A stretch of 64,000 nt of DNA from JAAXVQ01 sp964604705 (GCA_964604705.1 CAZSAP010000007.1:180545-244544); one strand, 5' to 3'. Shown: positions 8,659-17,931, counted from the stretch's first letter. Program-made: numbers and translations. Notes: a model not told the origin generated them from the sequence alone.

Positions 8659-9759
8659 TTAAATCCGCATCGGCATTATTACACACAAATAAATATAATC
8701 TTCTGTTTTTGGCTTAAATACACCAGGATTAAGATTGGATGTTAATTCTAAAACAAAATCATCTGTGCCAATATTTTTCATAACATCCAAAATATACTTA
8801 GCATTATATGCAACTGTAATGCTGTCACCAATATAATCAACTTCCATTTCTTCTTGTGCTTCTCCAACTTCCGGTGTGTTCGCGCTAACCATCATTTGAT
8901 TCTGACTGAACGCAAATTTAACGGAATTTGATTTATCCGATGCCATCAATGCTACACGGCGGGTCGCAGACATATATTTTTCTGTTTTGCAAATAACTTT
9001 CTTTTCTGATTTTTTGGGAATAACTTGTTCGTAATTTGGAAATTGTCCATCAATCAATCGCGACATGAGAGTAATATCGGGTGTGGAAAAAATAATTTGA
9101 TTTTCATTCAATTGAACATTTACATCGCCTTCTGAACTTAAAATTTTAATCAATTCTTGAAGTGCTTTGGCTGGGACAATATTATTAATTTTTTGGGTTG
9201 TCACAGCCGCTAATTTTTGTTCAATAAAGGAAAGTCTATGACCATCGGTCGAAACCATTCTCATGATGTCATTTTCCAAAAACATCAATACTCCGTTTAA
9301 AACATAACGGGTTTCATCATTGGATACTGAAAAAATAACTTTTTTAATCATATCCAACAATACTGTCTGTGAAAAATTAACTCCATCTTCCCCTTTCATC
9401 TTCGGAAGAACTGGGTATTCATCTTTCGGCAGACCATTTATTTTAAACATGGATTTATCACAAGTTAACGTAATCATATGATTATCAGATACTTTAACTG
9501 TAATATCTTTATCTGGAAGTTCACGTACAATATCTGAAAATTTCTTGGCTGGTATCGTTATACTACCTTGAGCCGAAATCATGGCTGGTATGGTACATAT
9601 AATAGATACTTCTAAATCAGTGGCGGATAGTTTGATTGAATCTTTACCTGTTTCAAATAATATATTTGAAAGAATGGGAAGTGTATTTCGACTTGATACT
9701 GCATTGAATACTGTTTGTACACCATGTAACAGATCACTTTTTTTGCATGAAAAATTCAT
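8659..9759 (-). CDS. dnaN: DNA polymerase III sliding clamp, beta subunit
   Basis: Forms the ring-shaped dimer that tethers the replicative polymerase to DNA. The length (366 residues) is normal for the family, which has three repeated clamp domains. Typical segments are SSRNTLPILSNILFE near the N-terminus, a central LMFLENDIMRMVSTDGHRLS and the C-terminal CVIMPMRI that builds the peptide-binding groove. TAAGGAGGTC is an excellent ribosome-binding site. It lies on the same strand as dnaA but is separated from it by a 249-base region with DnaA boxes. It is clearly AT-rich compared with genes beyond 20 kb. Confidence 0.98.
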   Translation of the reverse strand: MNFSCKKSDLLHGVQTVFNAVSSRNTLPILSNILFETGKDSIKLSATDLEVSIICTIPAMISAQGSITIPAKKFSDIVRELPDKDITVKVSDNHMITLTCDKSMFKINGLPKDEYPVLPKMKGEDGVNFSQTVLLDMIKKVIFSVSNDETRYVLNGVLMFLENDIMRMVSTDGHRLSFIEQKLAAVTTQKINNIVPAKALQELIKILSSEGDVNVQLNENQIIFSTPDITLMSRLIDGQFPNYEQVIPKKSEKKVICKTEKYMSATRRVALMASDKSNSVKFAFSQNQMMVSANTPEVGEAQEEMEVDYIGDSITVAYNAKYILDVMKNIGTDDFVLELTSNLNPGVFKPKTEDYIYLCVIMPMRI

Positions 9760-9872
9760 TATTAATAAGACCTCCTTAAAATAAATAAATAGAAGTAACT
9801 GTAGTAGGTTGTGTTGATTTGTGCAAAGTTACTAATCATTAAGTAAATATAGCATTTTTATCAAGTACAACC

Positions 9873-9968
9873 TGTGAATTAATTTATAAGTTATTCACAT
9901 TTATTCACAGTTATTAGCTAAAAATAGTATTCAATTAAATTATCCACACATAAATTATATTATTCACA
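9873..9968. other. DnaA-box cluster between dnaN and dnaA (putative oriC subregion)
   Basis: TTATTCACA occurs at 9891-9899, 9901-9909 and 9960-9968. A perfect consensus TTATCCACA is at 9940-9948, and an inverted near-match (TGTGAATTA) is at 9873-9881. The surrounding bases are almost entirely A and T, as expected for an unwinding element. The position next to dnaA fits an origin. A second cluster lies on the other side of dnaA. Which one opens cannot be decided from the sequence alone. Confidence 0.7.
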
Positions 9969-10008
9969 ATTATTTCATGTATCATCAACAACTTAAATAC
10001 ATGTTCTA

Positions 10009-11385
10009 CTAATCAGCATTTTCTTTTAACAAGCGTATAAAACGATTGATTAAATTTCTGAATTTTTCATCGCTCGCAACTTTGTCTTTTATTTTATCAT
10101 ATCCGTAAATAACCGTTGTATGATCTTTTCCTCCGAAAAAGCGTCCTATTTCAGGAAGTGAAAAATCAGTTAATTCTCTCGCTAAGTACATTGCAATTTG
10201 TCTTGGATAAACAATAGATGCTGTTCTTCGTTTTGCTTTTAAATCCGAGGTTTTTAAATTAAATTCTTTTGCAACTAAATCTGTAATACGTTCAATGGTT
10301 ATTGGACGAAAATCTTCCGTAAGCATGTCCCGCAATACTTCTCTTGCCAAATCCATAGTAATTTCACGTTTAGTTAAGGAAGCAAATGCGAGAACACGAG
10401 TAAGTGATCCCTCTAATTCTCTTATATTTGACTTAATTTGATTAGCAATGTAAGCTAAAACATCATTAGGGAAAAACACTTTTTCAGCTTCTGCCATTTG
10501 ACTTAAAATAGCTACACGTGTCTCAAAATCCGGAGGTTGAATATCAGCAACCAAGCCCCACTCAAAGCGAGAACGCAGACGTTCTTCTAAATTAATTTCT
10601 TTAGGATGAGAATCGGATGTTGCTACAATTTGTTTATGCATATTATATAGATCATTAAATGTATGAAAAAACTCTTCTTGAGTACTTTCTTTTCCTACCA
10701 AAAATTGAATATCATCAATTAGTAAGATATCCACAGTACGAAAGCGATCGCGAAAAGCACGCATGGTTCCAGACCCAATGGATGAAATCATTTCATTCAT
10801 AAAGGTTTCAGATGAAACATAGACGACTCGTTTTTCCGGTGTGGTTTGATTGATAAAATTTCCAATAGCATGTAAAAGATGGGTTTTTCCAAGTCCAACA
10901 CCACCATAAATAAACATTGGATTATATGATTTGGCTGGAGCTTCGGCTACAGCTGAAGAGGCGGCATGTGCAAATCGGTTGTTGTTTCCAACCACAAAAC
11001 TTCCAAATGTATATTTGGGATTTAATGGAGTAACACTCGGAATATGAGATCCACGTAGCTCATCAACTCTTGAAGATATACGCGGTTCATCTCGCATAGA
11101 CGATGCTTCAGGTGGCTTGATTTGAAGATCTGCTGAGACAATAAATTTAATTATTATTGTTTCTTGATAAATTTTTAACGCTATGTTTTGTAGCAATAAT
11201 AAATAATGTTCTGTCAGCCAATCACTAAAAAATCGACTTGGTACTTCAACGTTTAATTGTTTTTCGGGTTCTTGATATGAGACCGAACGCGTAGGTGAAA
11301 ACCAAGTATCGAAACTTTGTTTACTGATCGAATTTGAATTATTCAATTCGTTTAATATAGATGACCATAATTGAGAATGATCCAT
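10009..11385 (-). CDS. dnaA: Chromosomal replication initiator DnaA
   Basis: Binds DnaA boxes, melts the origin and helps load the replicative helicase. The 458-residue protein has the usual four parts: an N-terminal interaction domain (residues 1-90), a linker, the AAA+ domain with Walker A GGVGLGKTH and Walker B LLIDDIQF, and the C-terminal DNA-binding domain with the signature FFGGKDHTTVIYGYDKI. It is transcribed away from rpmH, which is divergent. DnaA boxes on both sides suggest autoregulation as well as origin function. Codon use is AT-rich, like its neighbours. Confidence 0.98.
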   Translation of the reverse strand: MDHSQLWSSILNELNNSNSISKQSFDTWFSPTRSVSYQEPEKQLNVEVPSRFFSDWLTEHYLLLLQNIALKIYQETIIIKFIVSADLQIKPPEASSMRDEPRISSRVDELRGSHIPSVTPLNPKYTFGSFVVGNNNRFAHAASSAVAEAPAKSYNPMFIYGGVGLGKTHLLHAIGNFINQTTPEKRVVYVSSETFMNEMISSIGSGTMRAFRDRFRTVDILLIDDIQFLVGKESTQEEFFHTFNDLYNMHKQIVATSDSHPKEINLEERLRSRFEWGLVADIQPPDFETRVAILSQMAEAEKVFFPNDVLAYIANQIKSNIRELEGSLTRVLAFASLTKREITMDLAREVLRDMLTEDFRPITIERITDLVAKEFNLKTSDLKAKRRTASIVYPRQIAMYLARELTDFSLPEIGRFFGGKDHTTVIYGYDKIKDKVASDEKFRNLINRFIRLLKENAD

Positions 11386-11679
11386 AATACTCCAGCCTTT
11401 GAATTATTCACATAATTATAAACAAATGTGGATAACTATGAAAACGCTTTAAAATAGATACTAATAATTGAATATCTCATTTAAAATATAAACAAAGTTT
11501 ATGAAAAGAATATACGAATCTGTACTTTTCAATTGTGGAAAACTTTTAGATTATAACAACATATAGATACATGAACAAGCTATTTTTAGATCTTATTTTA
11601 TACTTGGCATTTTTCTTGACAATCACACAGAAATTACTTATCATGCGAAATACTTTTGTTGAAAGTGAGAGGAGTTTTC
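11386..11679. other. Divergent dnaA/rpmH intergenic region with DnaA boxes (putative oriC subregion)
   Basis: This 294-base non-coding region is very AT-rich. It holds TTATTCACA at 11404-11412 and a perfect inverted consensus box TGTGGATAA at 11427-11435. A near-match (TGTGGAAAA) lies at 11534-11542. All genes to the left run leftward and all to the right run rightward as far as gyrB, so strand bias switches here, as expected at an origin. It must also contain the dnaA and rpmH promoters, which I could not assign confidently. Confidence 0.65.
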
Positions 11680-11814
11680 ATGAAAAGAACATTTCAACCC
11701 AATAATGCAAAGCGTAAGAAGGATCATGGTTTTCGTAAGCGTATGAAATCTGCGGATGGCCGAAATGTCATTAAGTCGCGCCGTGCCAAAGGACGTAAGC
11801 GTCTTTCCGCCTAG
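11680..11814 (+). CDS. rpmH: Ribosomal protein bL34
   Basis: A 44-residue, strongly basic protein of the large ribosomal subunit. It reads MKRTFQPNNAKRKKDHGFRK at the start and ends GRKRLSA, which is the standard bL34 pattern (TFQP, HGFRKRM, GRxVIKxRRxKGRKRL). GAGAGGAG lies 5 bases before the ATG. It is the first gene of the rightward origin cluster and is followed within 7 bases by rnpA, the usual arrangement. Confidence 0.97.
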   Translation: MKRTFQPNNAKRKKDHGFRKRMKSADGRNVIKSRRAKGRKRLSA

Positions 11815-11821
11815 CAATAAA

Positions 11822-12181
11822 ATGCTCCGTTTGAGTTGGAGAAAAAGGCATAAAATACTTAAAAATGATGAATTTAAAAGTATTTTCATTAAAGGTAAGA
11901 GACTTTCAGGGCCAACGCTCAAGCTCTATCTTTTAGCCGGAGATCCAGCAAAGACCGTATTTGGAATTACGCTGAGTAAAAAAATTAAGGGCTCGGTGTT
12001 ACGTAATCGATACAAGCGTATTCTAAGAGAAATTTTAAGAAAAACGCATTATCGAGTAAAACCCGGATGGAAGATCATTGTTAATGTAATGATGCCATAC
12101 AGCAAGATTGAGTATGATTTTATTCAAGACGAAATTTTAGGACTTTTAAAAAATGCTAAAGTCCTTCTTTCCAATGAGTGA
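11822..12181 (+). CDS. rnpA: Ribonuclease P protein component
   Basis: Protein cofactor of the RNase P ribozyme that trims tRNA 5' ends. The start at 11822 gives 119 residues beginning MLRLSWRKRHKILKNDEF, the usual RnpA N-terminus. The frame is also open from an ATG at 11756 inside rpmH, but that would add a non-homologous extension. The RNA-binding motif RNRYKRILREILR is present. No clear Shine-Dalgarno sequence precedes the chosen start, so translation may be coupled to rpmH. The RNase P RNA itself is not visible in the window. Confidence 0.93.
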   Translation: MLRLSWRKRHKILKNDEFKSIFIKGKRLSGPTLKLYLLAGDPAKTVFGITLSKKIKGSVLRNRYKRILREILRKTHYRVKPGWKIIVNVMMPYSKIEYDFIQDEILGLLKNAKVLLSNE

Positions 12182-12395
12182 TATTATCCGGAAAAAAGTA
12201 GCCGCAGCCCTATTTTTTTATCATAAATACGTTTCTCCTTACTTACCATCCGCTTGCAGATTTACACCAACTTGTTCTGAATATATGGCGCTTGCGATTT
12301 TAAAAAACGGAGTGTTTAGGGGATCCTGGATGGGCGTTAAAAGGATTTTTCGCTGCCATCCGTTTCATCCTGGCGGATATGATCCGGTACCTTAA
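12174..12395 (+). CDS. yidD: Membrane protein insertion efficiency factor YidD
   Basis: A 73-residue YidD/UPF0161 protein thought to assist YidC-dependent membrane insertion. The family core is intact: YHKYVSPYLP, CRFTPTCSEY and CHPFHPGGYDPVP, with the three conserved cysteines. I prefer the ATG at 12174, inside the last codons of rnpA, because it matches the usual N-terminal length. An ATG at 12153 would add seven residues. The product is peripheral on the inner face of the membrane. The rnpA-yidD-yidC order is the common one. Confidence 0.93.
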   Translation: MSDIIRKKVAAALFFYHKYVSPYLPSACRFTPTCSEYMALAILKNGVFRGSWMGVKRIFRCHPFHPGGYDPVP

Positions 12396-12407
12396 TAGGA
12401 GAATGAT

Positions 12408-13964
12408 ATGGACCGTAAATTTGTTATTTTTATAGCTGCATCAGTTGTGATTTTGTTTTTTTCCAATTCTTTTTTTAATAAGAAACCAACCGTAACCCCT
12501 TCCCAGAAGTCAATACAGGCCATACCCACCGTAATTGCCTCACCTGAAATTAAAGCAAACATAAGCAAACAGGGTAAAGTAAATATTGAAAATGATAAGA
12601 ATGAAAATATTGTTTTTGAAAATGAGGCTTTAAAGGTATCTAATAGCACTTTAGGCGCAAAAATAAACGAAATTGTGATAAAAAAGTTTAATAAAGAGTA
12701 CAATATAATTAACTTATCAACTAATTTAGGTGATTTTGATTCTTTTGTTTTAAATATGTCAGACGATAATGCTGATTTACAACTTTCTAATAGGAATTGG
12801 AAAATAGATACCGATAATAATGTTATTAATTATAGTTATTCGCATGAAAATAGATTAAATATTGTTAAAAAGATTGAATTTGAAAAAAATTATAACAGCA
12901 ATATCAAGATTAATATTGAAAACATTTCAAAAGATAAAATCAATTTAAAAAATATTCGACTTCATTTTGGTTTAGCTGCCAGTACGAAGACTAGCCAGTA
13001 TCATCAAGTGGTCGTTTTCTCTGAAAATAAGATCACACGTTTAGAACCAAAGAAGAATGAGGATGTTAAAATTTTAGATGTTAAAAATGGTTGGATTGGA
13101 ATTCGTGATCAATACTTCTGTTACATTTTTAAATCAGAAGTAATCGACAAAGTTGAAGTAAAGAATAATCTTAATCAAAATATGGATATATTTATACACT
13201 TTAAAGATGTTTCCATCGATGCTGAAAAGGCAACTATTTTCGAGATTAAATCATATTTTGGACCTCAAAATTATGCTGAATTGAAGAAAAGTGGCGACAA
13301 ATTTAATAAAATTGTAGATTTTGGTTTTTTTCATTCAATTGGTGTTTTGATGCTATATTGTTTGAATTTTTTCTACAATTTAACAAATAATTACGGTTTG
13401 GCTATAATTTTGTTAACCGTCTTAATCAGAGCAATATTATGGTGGCCAACGCAAAAGAGTTATACCTCCATGAAAAAGATGCAGACGTCCATGAACAAGA
13501 TGCAACCTAGATTAAAGACCTTAAAAGAGATCTATCGAGATAACCCGCAAAAGCTCAACGAAGAAACAATGAAACTTTATAAGGAATATCAAATTAACCC
13601 CATGGGTGGGTGTTTGCCTATGCTCCTGCAAATGCCCATATTTTTTGCACTTTATTCAACCTTAAACAGTGCTGTAGAATTAAAAGGCGCAGGCTTTTTT
13701 TGGGTTTGGAAAGACCTATCTTTAAAGGATCCTATTTATGTTTTACCTGTTTTAATGGGTGCAAGCATGTTTATTCAGCAGAAGATGTCAACACCTCCTG
13801 CGGCAACACCCGAAGCTGAGACACAACAAAAAATGATGTTATATTTAATGCCTGCCATGTTGACGTTTTTCGCTTTTATGTGGCCGGCTGGGCTTCTGCT
13901 TTACTGGGTTGTATCAAATGTAATTTCAATTTTCCAGCAAATGATTATTAATAGGCAATCATAA
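12408..13964 (+). CDS. yidC: Membrane protein insertase YidC
   Basis: Inserts and folds inner-membrane proteins with or without SecYEG. At 518 residues it is the long Gram-negative form. It has an N-terminal membrane anchor (about residues 4-22), a large periplasmic beta domain to about residue 300, and the conserved insertase core from LMLYCLNFFYN onwards. The core includes LTVLIRAILWWPTQKSYTSM with the conserved hydrophilic-groove Arg, and NPMGGCLPMLLQMPIFFALY. The last segments are LYLMPAMLTF and GLLLYWVVSN. AGGAGA lies 6 bases before the ATG. The periplasmic domain is unusually rich in Asn, Lys and Ile, in line with the local AT bias. Confidence 0.97.
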   Translation: MDRKFVIFIAASVVILFFSNSFFNKKPTVTPSQKSIQAIPTVIASPEIKANISKQGKVNIENDKNENIVFENEALKVSNSTLGAKINEIVIKKFNKEYNIINLSTNLGDFDSFVLNMSDDNADLQLSNRNWKIDTDNNVINYSYSHENRLNIVKKIEFEKNYNSNIKINIENISKDKINLKNIRLHFGLAASTKTSQYHQVVVFSENKITRLEPKKNEDVKILDVKNGWIGIRDQYFCYIFKSEVIDKVEVKNNLNQNMDIFIHFKDVSIDAEKATIFEIKSYFGPQNYAELKKSGDKFNKIVDFGFFHSIGVLMLYCLNFFYNLTNNYGLAIILLTVLIRAILWWPTQKSYTSMKKMQTSMNKMQPRLKTLKEIYRDNPQKLNEETMKLYKEYQINPMGGCLPMLLQMPIFFALYSTLNSAVELKGAGFFWVWKDLSLKDPIYVLPVLMGASMFIQQKMSTPPAATPEAETQQKMMLYLMPAMLTFFAFMWPAGLLLYWVVSNVISIFQQMIINRQS

Positions 13965-13980
13965 GAGGAGCGTGAGCAAA

Positions 13981-14637
13981 GTGAGCGAGTTTATTAAAGA
14001 AGCTAAAACTGTAGAGGCTGCCATTTTAGAAATACTGGAAGAAGCGAATTGTTCCCGAGAAGATTTAGAAATTGAAGTTTTGCAGGAACCGGTTAAAGGT
14101 ATATTTGGTTTATCGAAGATGGCAAAGGTGAAAGCGATATATAGAATTAATAAAAATTTACATACTACATCGAAAATAGACTTGAATTGTGATGAATATA
14201 TTAAAATAAATGAAATTTTAGTGAAATTGTTATCTTTAATGAATATTAAATATGATGAAATTGAAATTAAAAAAGAAGGCGAGTATGCGGTATTTGAAAT
14301 TAAGAGCGAATCCGAAGGGCTATTGATCGGTCATCACGGCAAGACAATAGAGTCTTTTCAGTATTTGATTAATAAAATAATTAATCCTAAGGATAAGGAA
14401 AAAACCAGGTTCTTAATTGATATTGGTGGATATTTGAATAAACATAAACAAAATTTGAGTAGAATTGCTGATATTGCTGTAAAAAAGGTTATAGATACAA
14501 AAGAAGATGTTCAGCTCACCCCGATGAACGCATACGATCGTCGCATTGTACATTTGTACTTAAAGGATAATGTGTTTGTTAAGACACAGAGCCAGGGTGA
14601 GGGAAGCAATCGCTATATTGTTGTTTCAGCTAAATGA
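13981..14637 (+). CDS. jag: Jag/KhpB-like RNA-binding protein (Jag_N, KH, R3H)
   Basis: The 218-residue product has a Jag N-terminal domain (about residues 1-50), a KH-like domain with GHHGKTIESFQ as the nucleic-acid loop (about 115-130), and an R3H domain (MNAYDRRIVHLYL near 180-195). In Gram-positive bacteria KhpB/Jag is an RNA chaperone linked to cell elongation; its role in diderms is less studied. I chose the GTG at 13981 because AGAGGAG lies 10 bases upstream. An in-frame GTG at 13972 would leave almost no spacing. It follows yidC by 16 bases, as in most genomes. Confidence 0.93.
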   Translation: MSEFIKEAKTVEAAILEILEEANCSREDLEIEVLQEPVKGIFGLSKMAKVKAIYRINKNLHTTSKIDLNCDEYIKINEILVKLLSLMNIKYDEIEIKKEGEYAVFEIKSESEGLLIGHHGKTIESFQYLINKIINPKDKEKTRFLIDIGGYLNKHKQNLSRIADIAVKKVIDTKEDVQLTPMNAYDRRIVHLYLKDNVFVKTQSQGEGSNRYIVVSAK

Positions 14638-14661
14638 AATTAGCCTGGTAGGTGACCAATA

Positions 14662-16038
14662 ATGAAAAAGCGATCGGATACGATCGCAGCTATAAGTACC
14701 GCAATTGGCAAAGGTGGGATAGGCATCATCCGAATTTCTGGAGATGATGCCTTGCCTATCGTGTCTCAGCTCGTCCAGTCAAAAATCGATATTAAATCTC
14801 TAACTCAATTAAAATCAAGAAAATTAATTCATGCTCATTTGCTGGATTTAGATAAGCAACCTATTGATGAAATTCTTATTGCTTTTATGCCACCGGATCG
14901 CTCCTTTACGGGTGAATTTACTATAGAGATAAATTGTCATGGCGGGATTGCACTTATGACCATGACATTGGAGAATTTAATTAAATTAGGTGCACGCTTG
15001 GCGGATCCAGGTGAATTCACTAAACGTGCTTGGGAAAACGGGAAATTTGATCTCATTAAAGCAGAAGCGATTAATCAGATTATTACAGCTGAATCGGTTG
15101 GTGCTTTAAAAATTGCTTGGAAACAATACAACGGTGGATTAACGGATCGATGTTTAAAGCTGAGAACACAGTTAATTGAAATATTAAGCTATTTGCAGTA
15201 TTCAATAGATATTGAAAATTCCGATTTTATATTTGATTCTAGCCGGATTCGAAATGATCTTGATTATATTAAGCGAGATATAGCGCTGATGATTTCAAGT
15301 TCAGAGAGAAATCGATCCATGGCCGAAGGGGTTTGGATTTCTATCTATGGTCCTCCGAATGTTGGAAAATCAAGCCTATTCAATTCTTTGCTTAAGCTTC
15401 AGCGTTCAATAGTATGTGATATTCCTGGAACAACTCGGGATCATGTATCTGAAAGAATAAATATAAATGGAATTAATATTCGCCTCACAGATACAGCTGG
15501 AATTAGAGAGACAGACGACATTATTGAGAAAGAATCAATAAGGCGTTCGTATGAACAAATAAATACGGCTGATATATTAATATATGTGTTGGATGGTTCC
15601 AAAGATATAAGTGATGATAAAATAGTAGAGATAGAAGCTGTGTTAGATAACAATGGACTGGTAGTAATCAACAAATCGGATTTAGAATTTACCAAGTCTA
15701 TGCAGATGATAGCAGAAAAAACAGACGTTAATGGCAATTTAATCAAAGTATCAGCCAGTACAGGATATAACATTGATGCTTTAGAGAGCGTTATCGAAAA
15801 AAAAATAGCTGAGAGATATTCAAATATTGATGAGATCATGCTAACTATGAGGCAAAGGCAGGCAATGAGCTCGTGCTTCGAATTGCTAAACAAGGTGGAT
15901 CTAAGCGATTCTAAAGGATTAGACTTGATGAGTTATGATATATCAAATGCAATACAGAAGATTGATGAGATTACAGGCTCTATTTCATCCGAAGATGTTT
16001 TGGATTCTGTTTTTAAAAACTTTTGTGTAGGTAAATAG
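14662..16038 (+). CDS. mnmE: tRNA modification GTPase MnmE
   Basis: With MnmG it installs the cmnm5 group on the wobble uridine of several tRNAs. The 458-residue protein has the formyl-THF-binding N-terminal domain (TIAAISTAIGKGGIGIIRIS), a helical domain, and an inserted G domain with GPPNVGKSS (G1), IPGTTRD (G2), DTAGI (G3) and NKSD (G4). It ends in the catalytic motif FCVGK. AGGTGA precedes the ATG. MnmG (GidA), often next to rsmG, is not in this window. Confidence 0.97.
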   Translation: MKKRSDTIAAISTAIGKGGIGIIRISGDDALPIVSQLVQSKIDIKSLTQLKSRKLIHAHLLDLDKQPIDEILIAFMPPDRSFTGEFTIEINCHGGIALMTMTLENLIKLGARLADPGEFTKRAWENGKFDLIKAEAINQIITAESVGALKIAWKQYNGGLTDRCLKLRTQLIEILSYLQYSIDIENSDFIFDSSRIRNDLDYIKRDIALMISSSERNRSMAEGVWISIYGPPNVGKSSLFNSLLKLQRSIVCDIPGTTRDHVSERININGINIRLTDTAGIRETDDIIEKESIRRSYEQINTADILIYVLDGSKDISDDKIVEIEAVLDNNGLVVINKSDLEFTKSMQMIAEKTDVNGNLIKVSASTGYNIDALESVIEKKIAERYSNIDEIMLTMRQRQAMSSCFELLNKVDLSDSKGLDLMSYDISNAIQKIDEITGSISSEDVLDSVFKNFCVGK

Positions 16039-16040
16039 AT

Positions 16041-16748
16041 ATGCGCGAATTATTTAAAAAGGGACTCAAAGAACTTGGTATTCAGCCAGATGACTGTACG
16101 CTAGATCTGTTTTTTGAATATATGAGTTTGATTAAGTCGTGGAATGATAAGATCAATATAACCGCGATCACAGATGATAAAGAAATCATAATTAAGCACT
16201 TTTTAGATTCATTATCTTCAATCCCGTTTTTAAAACTGGAGAATAAGCGCGTTCTTGATATGGGAACTGGGGCAGGTTTTCCTGGATTACCTATAAAGCT
16301 AATTGTACCTGAACTGGATATTACTTTTATCGATTCTTCTCATAAGAAGATGATGGTTTTAGAAGACATATGTAAAAAACTTGGAATTCAGGGATACAAA
16401 GTAGTTGCTGGAAATATAGAGAACCTTGGGCATGATATTAATCATCGCGAGATGTATGATTATGTATTTTGCAGAGCTCTTTCAAGCCTGAGTGTATTAA
16501 TCGAATACGGAGTGCCATTATTAAAAGAAAATGGAATGATGGTTATATACAAAGGGCATGATATTTTAGAGGAAGTGGAAAACTCTAGCCGTGCACTCAA
16601 TGAACTACAGGCTAAAATTCTTGAAAAGCATGAAATAGCATTGCCTTTTTCTGATTTTAAACGTTCGATTTTAATAGTGGAAAAGATATGGAAAACTAAT
16701 GGGAAATACCCTAGGAAGCCAGGTATTCCAAGAAAGAAGCCACTATAG
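16041..16748 (+). CDS. rsmG: 16S rRNA (guanine527-N7)-methyltransferase RsmG
   Basis: SAM-dependent methyltransferase that modifies G527 of 16S rRNA. The 235-residue product has the family features: KSWNDKINITAITD near the N-terminus, the SAM-binding loop VLDMGTGAGFPGLPIKL, then FIDSSHKKMMVLED and FCRALSSLSVLIEY. It starts 2 bases after the mnmE stop with no strong ribosome-binding site, so it is probably translationally coupled. The tail is basic and proline-rich. Its stop codon overlaps the first parS site. Confidence 0.96.
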   Translation: MRELFKKGLKELGIQPDDCTLDLFFEYMSLIKSWNDKINITAITDDKEIIIKHFLDSLSSIPFLKLENKRVLDMGTGAGFPGLPIKLIVPELDITFIDSSHKKMMVLEDICKKLGIQGYKVVAGNIENLGHDINHREMYDYVFCRALSSLSVLIEYGVPLLKENGMMVIYKGHDILEEVENSSRALNELQAKILEKHEIALPFSDFKRSILIVEKIWKTNGKYPRKPGIPRKKPL

Positions 16749-16762
16749 TTTCACGTGAAACA
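16747..16762. promoter_or_regulatory. parS site 1 (ParB-binding centromere)
   Basis: AGTTTCACGTGAAACA matches the parS consensus TGTTNCACGTGAAACA at 15 of 16 positions; only the first base differs. It overlaps the rsmG stop codon. The core palindrome TTTCACGTGAAA is intact. Confidence 0.9.
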
Positions 16763-16790
16763 AACAGCTGTTAGTAATATGTTGAAAATA

Positions 16791-16806
16791 TGTTCCACGT
16801 GAAACA
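16791..16806. promoter_or_regulatory. parS site 2 (ParB-binding centromere)
   Basis: TGTTCCACGTGAAACA is a perfect 16/16 match to the parS consensus. It starts 44 bases after the start of site 1 and lies just upstream of recF. Both sites are about 5 kb from the inferred origin, where ParB normally nucleates. No parA or parB gene is in the window. Confidence 0.93.
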
Positions 16807-16815
16807 AGGCGATCA

Positions 16816-17931
16816 ATGAATATATTAAAAATGGAAGTAGTCAATTTCAGGAATTATTCATCAAGTTCTTTTGTGTTTTCTGCCGCAGCTAATATTTTAT
16901 TTGGGGACAATGGCCAAGGCAAAACAAATATACTCGAGGCTATCCATACTATTGCAACGACTAAATCATTTAGAACATCAAATATAGAAAATCTATTAAA
17001 AACAAATGAAAAAAACCTTAGAATAATATGTGAAATATCAAAAAATAATGTATTTAAAAAAGTTAAGTTTAATCTTGAGCCTAAAAGTAAATCGTTTTTT
17101 GTAAATGAAAAAAGAGCGGGAAAGATATCGGACATTCTTGGTATCATAAACGCGATTGTCTTTTGTCCTGAAGATATTATGATTATTAAAGGAGACGCAT
17201 CGCAGCGAAGAAGGTTTATAGATGTTGCGCTTTGCCAAGTGGATAAGATATATCTCGTTAATTTAATAGAGTACCAACGTATATTGAGAAATAAATCCGC
17301 CTTGTTGAAGGTGATCAAGTTTGATCGAACACGTTGCGATGAAATTGATTTATGGAATGAGCAGTTGGTGATGCGTGCGGAAGTGATTTATGCGAAACGC
17401 CTTGAATTCATTGAATCCATAAATAAAGAAAACCAGAGACTGGCGAAATATCTAAGTGGGAATAGGGAGAATGTTGAATTGGTTTATCTGGATAATGTTT
17501 TGCGGGGACGGGTGGAAAAGGGCGGAGTTTATAGAGATGTGATGTTGGAAAGACTTAAATCTAGCCAACAAGAAGAAATTAAAAAGGGGATTAATTTAGT
17601 TGGTACGCATAAAGACGAGCTGAACATTATGATGAATGGTAAAAATATACGCGAGGTTGGTTCTCAGGGGCAGCAACGAACGGTTGCAATAACCTTGCGG
17701 TTAGCAGAGGTTGAATATATGTTTTCTGTATCTGGAGAGTATCCTATTTTGCTTATAGATGATATTTTTTCTGAGTTGGATGATAAGCGGAAGGCTCATT
17801 TCATGGAATTGTTAGATAAGGAAACGCAGATGTTTTTGACAGGTACTCGTATTGAGGAGTTTCCAAATTTGGTTGAACGCGCAAAAGTTTTTAAAATCAC
17901 GGAAGGGCAGATTGAAATCTATGGAAAATGA
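16816..17931 (+). CDS. recF: DNA replication and repair protein RecF
   Basis: SMC-like ATPase that helps RecO/RecR load RecA at single-strand gaps. The 371-residue protein has Walker A FGDNGQGKTNILEAI near residue 30, the family phrase VNFRNYSS, the signature region GSQGQQRTVAITLRLAE and Walker B LLIDDIFSELD. It starts just after the second parS site. Its end overlaps the start of dciA by 11 bases. The gene is very AT-rich: one 60-base line within it (17041-17100) contains only 11 G or C. Confidence 0.96.
   Translation: MNILKMEVVNFRNYSSSSFVFSAAANILFGDNGQGKTNILEAIHTIATTKSFRTSNIENLLKTNEKNLRIICEISKNNVFKKVKFNLEPKSKSFFVNEKRAGKISDILGIINAIVFCPEDIMIIKGDASQRRRFIDVALCQVDKIYLVNLIEYQRILRNKSALLKVIKFDRTRCDEIDLWNEQLVMRAEVIYAKRLEFIESINKENQRLAKYLSGNRENVELVYLDNVLRGRVEKGGVYRDVMLERLKSSQQEEIKKGINLVGTHKDELNIMMNGKNIREVGSQGQQRTVAITLRLAEVEYMFSVSGEYPILLIDDIFSELDDKRKAHFMELLDKETQMFLTGTRIEEFPNLVERAKVFKITEGQIEIYGK

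Noticed and set aside
11756..11821. Extended rnpA start inside rpmH, as in Thermus
   Set aside because: The frame is open, but the added residues do not resemble RnpA and no ribosome-binding site supports the ATG at 11756.
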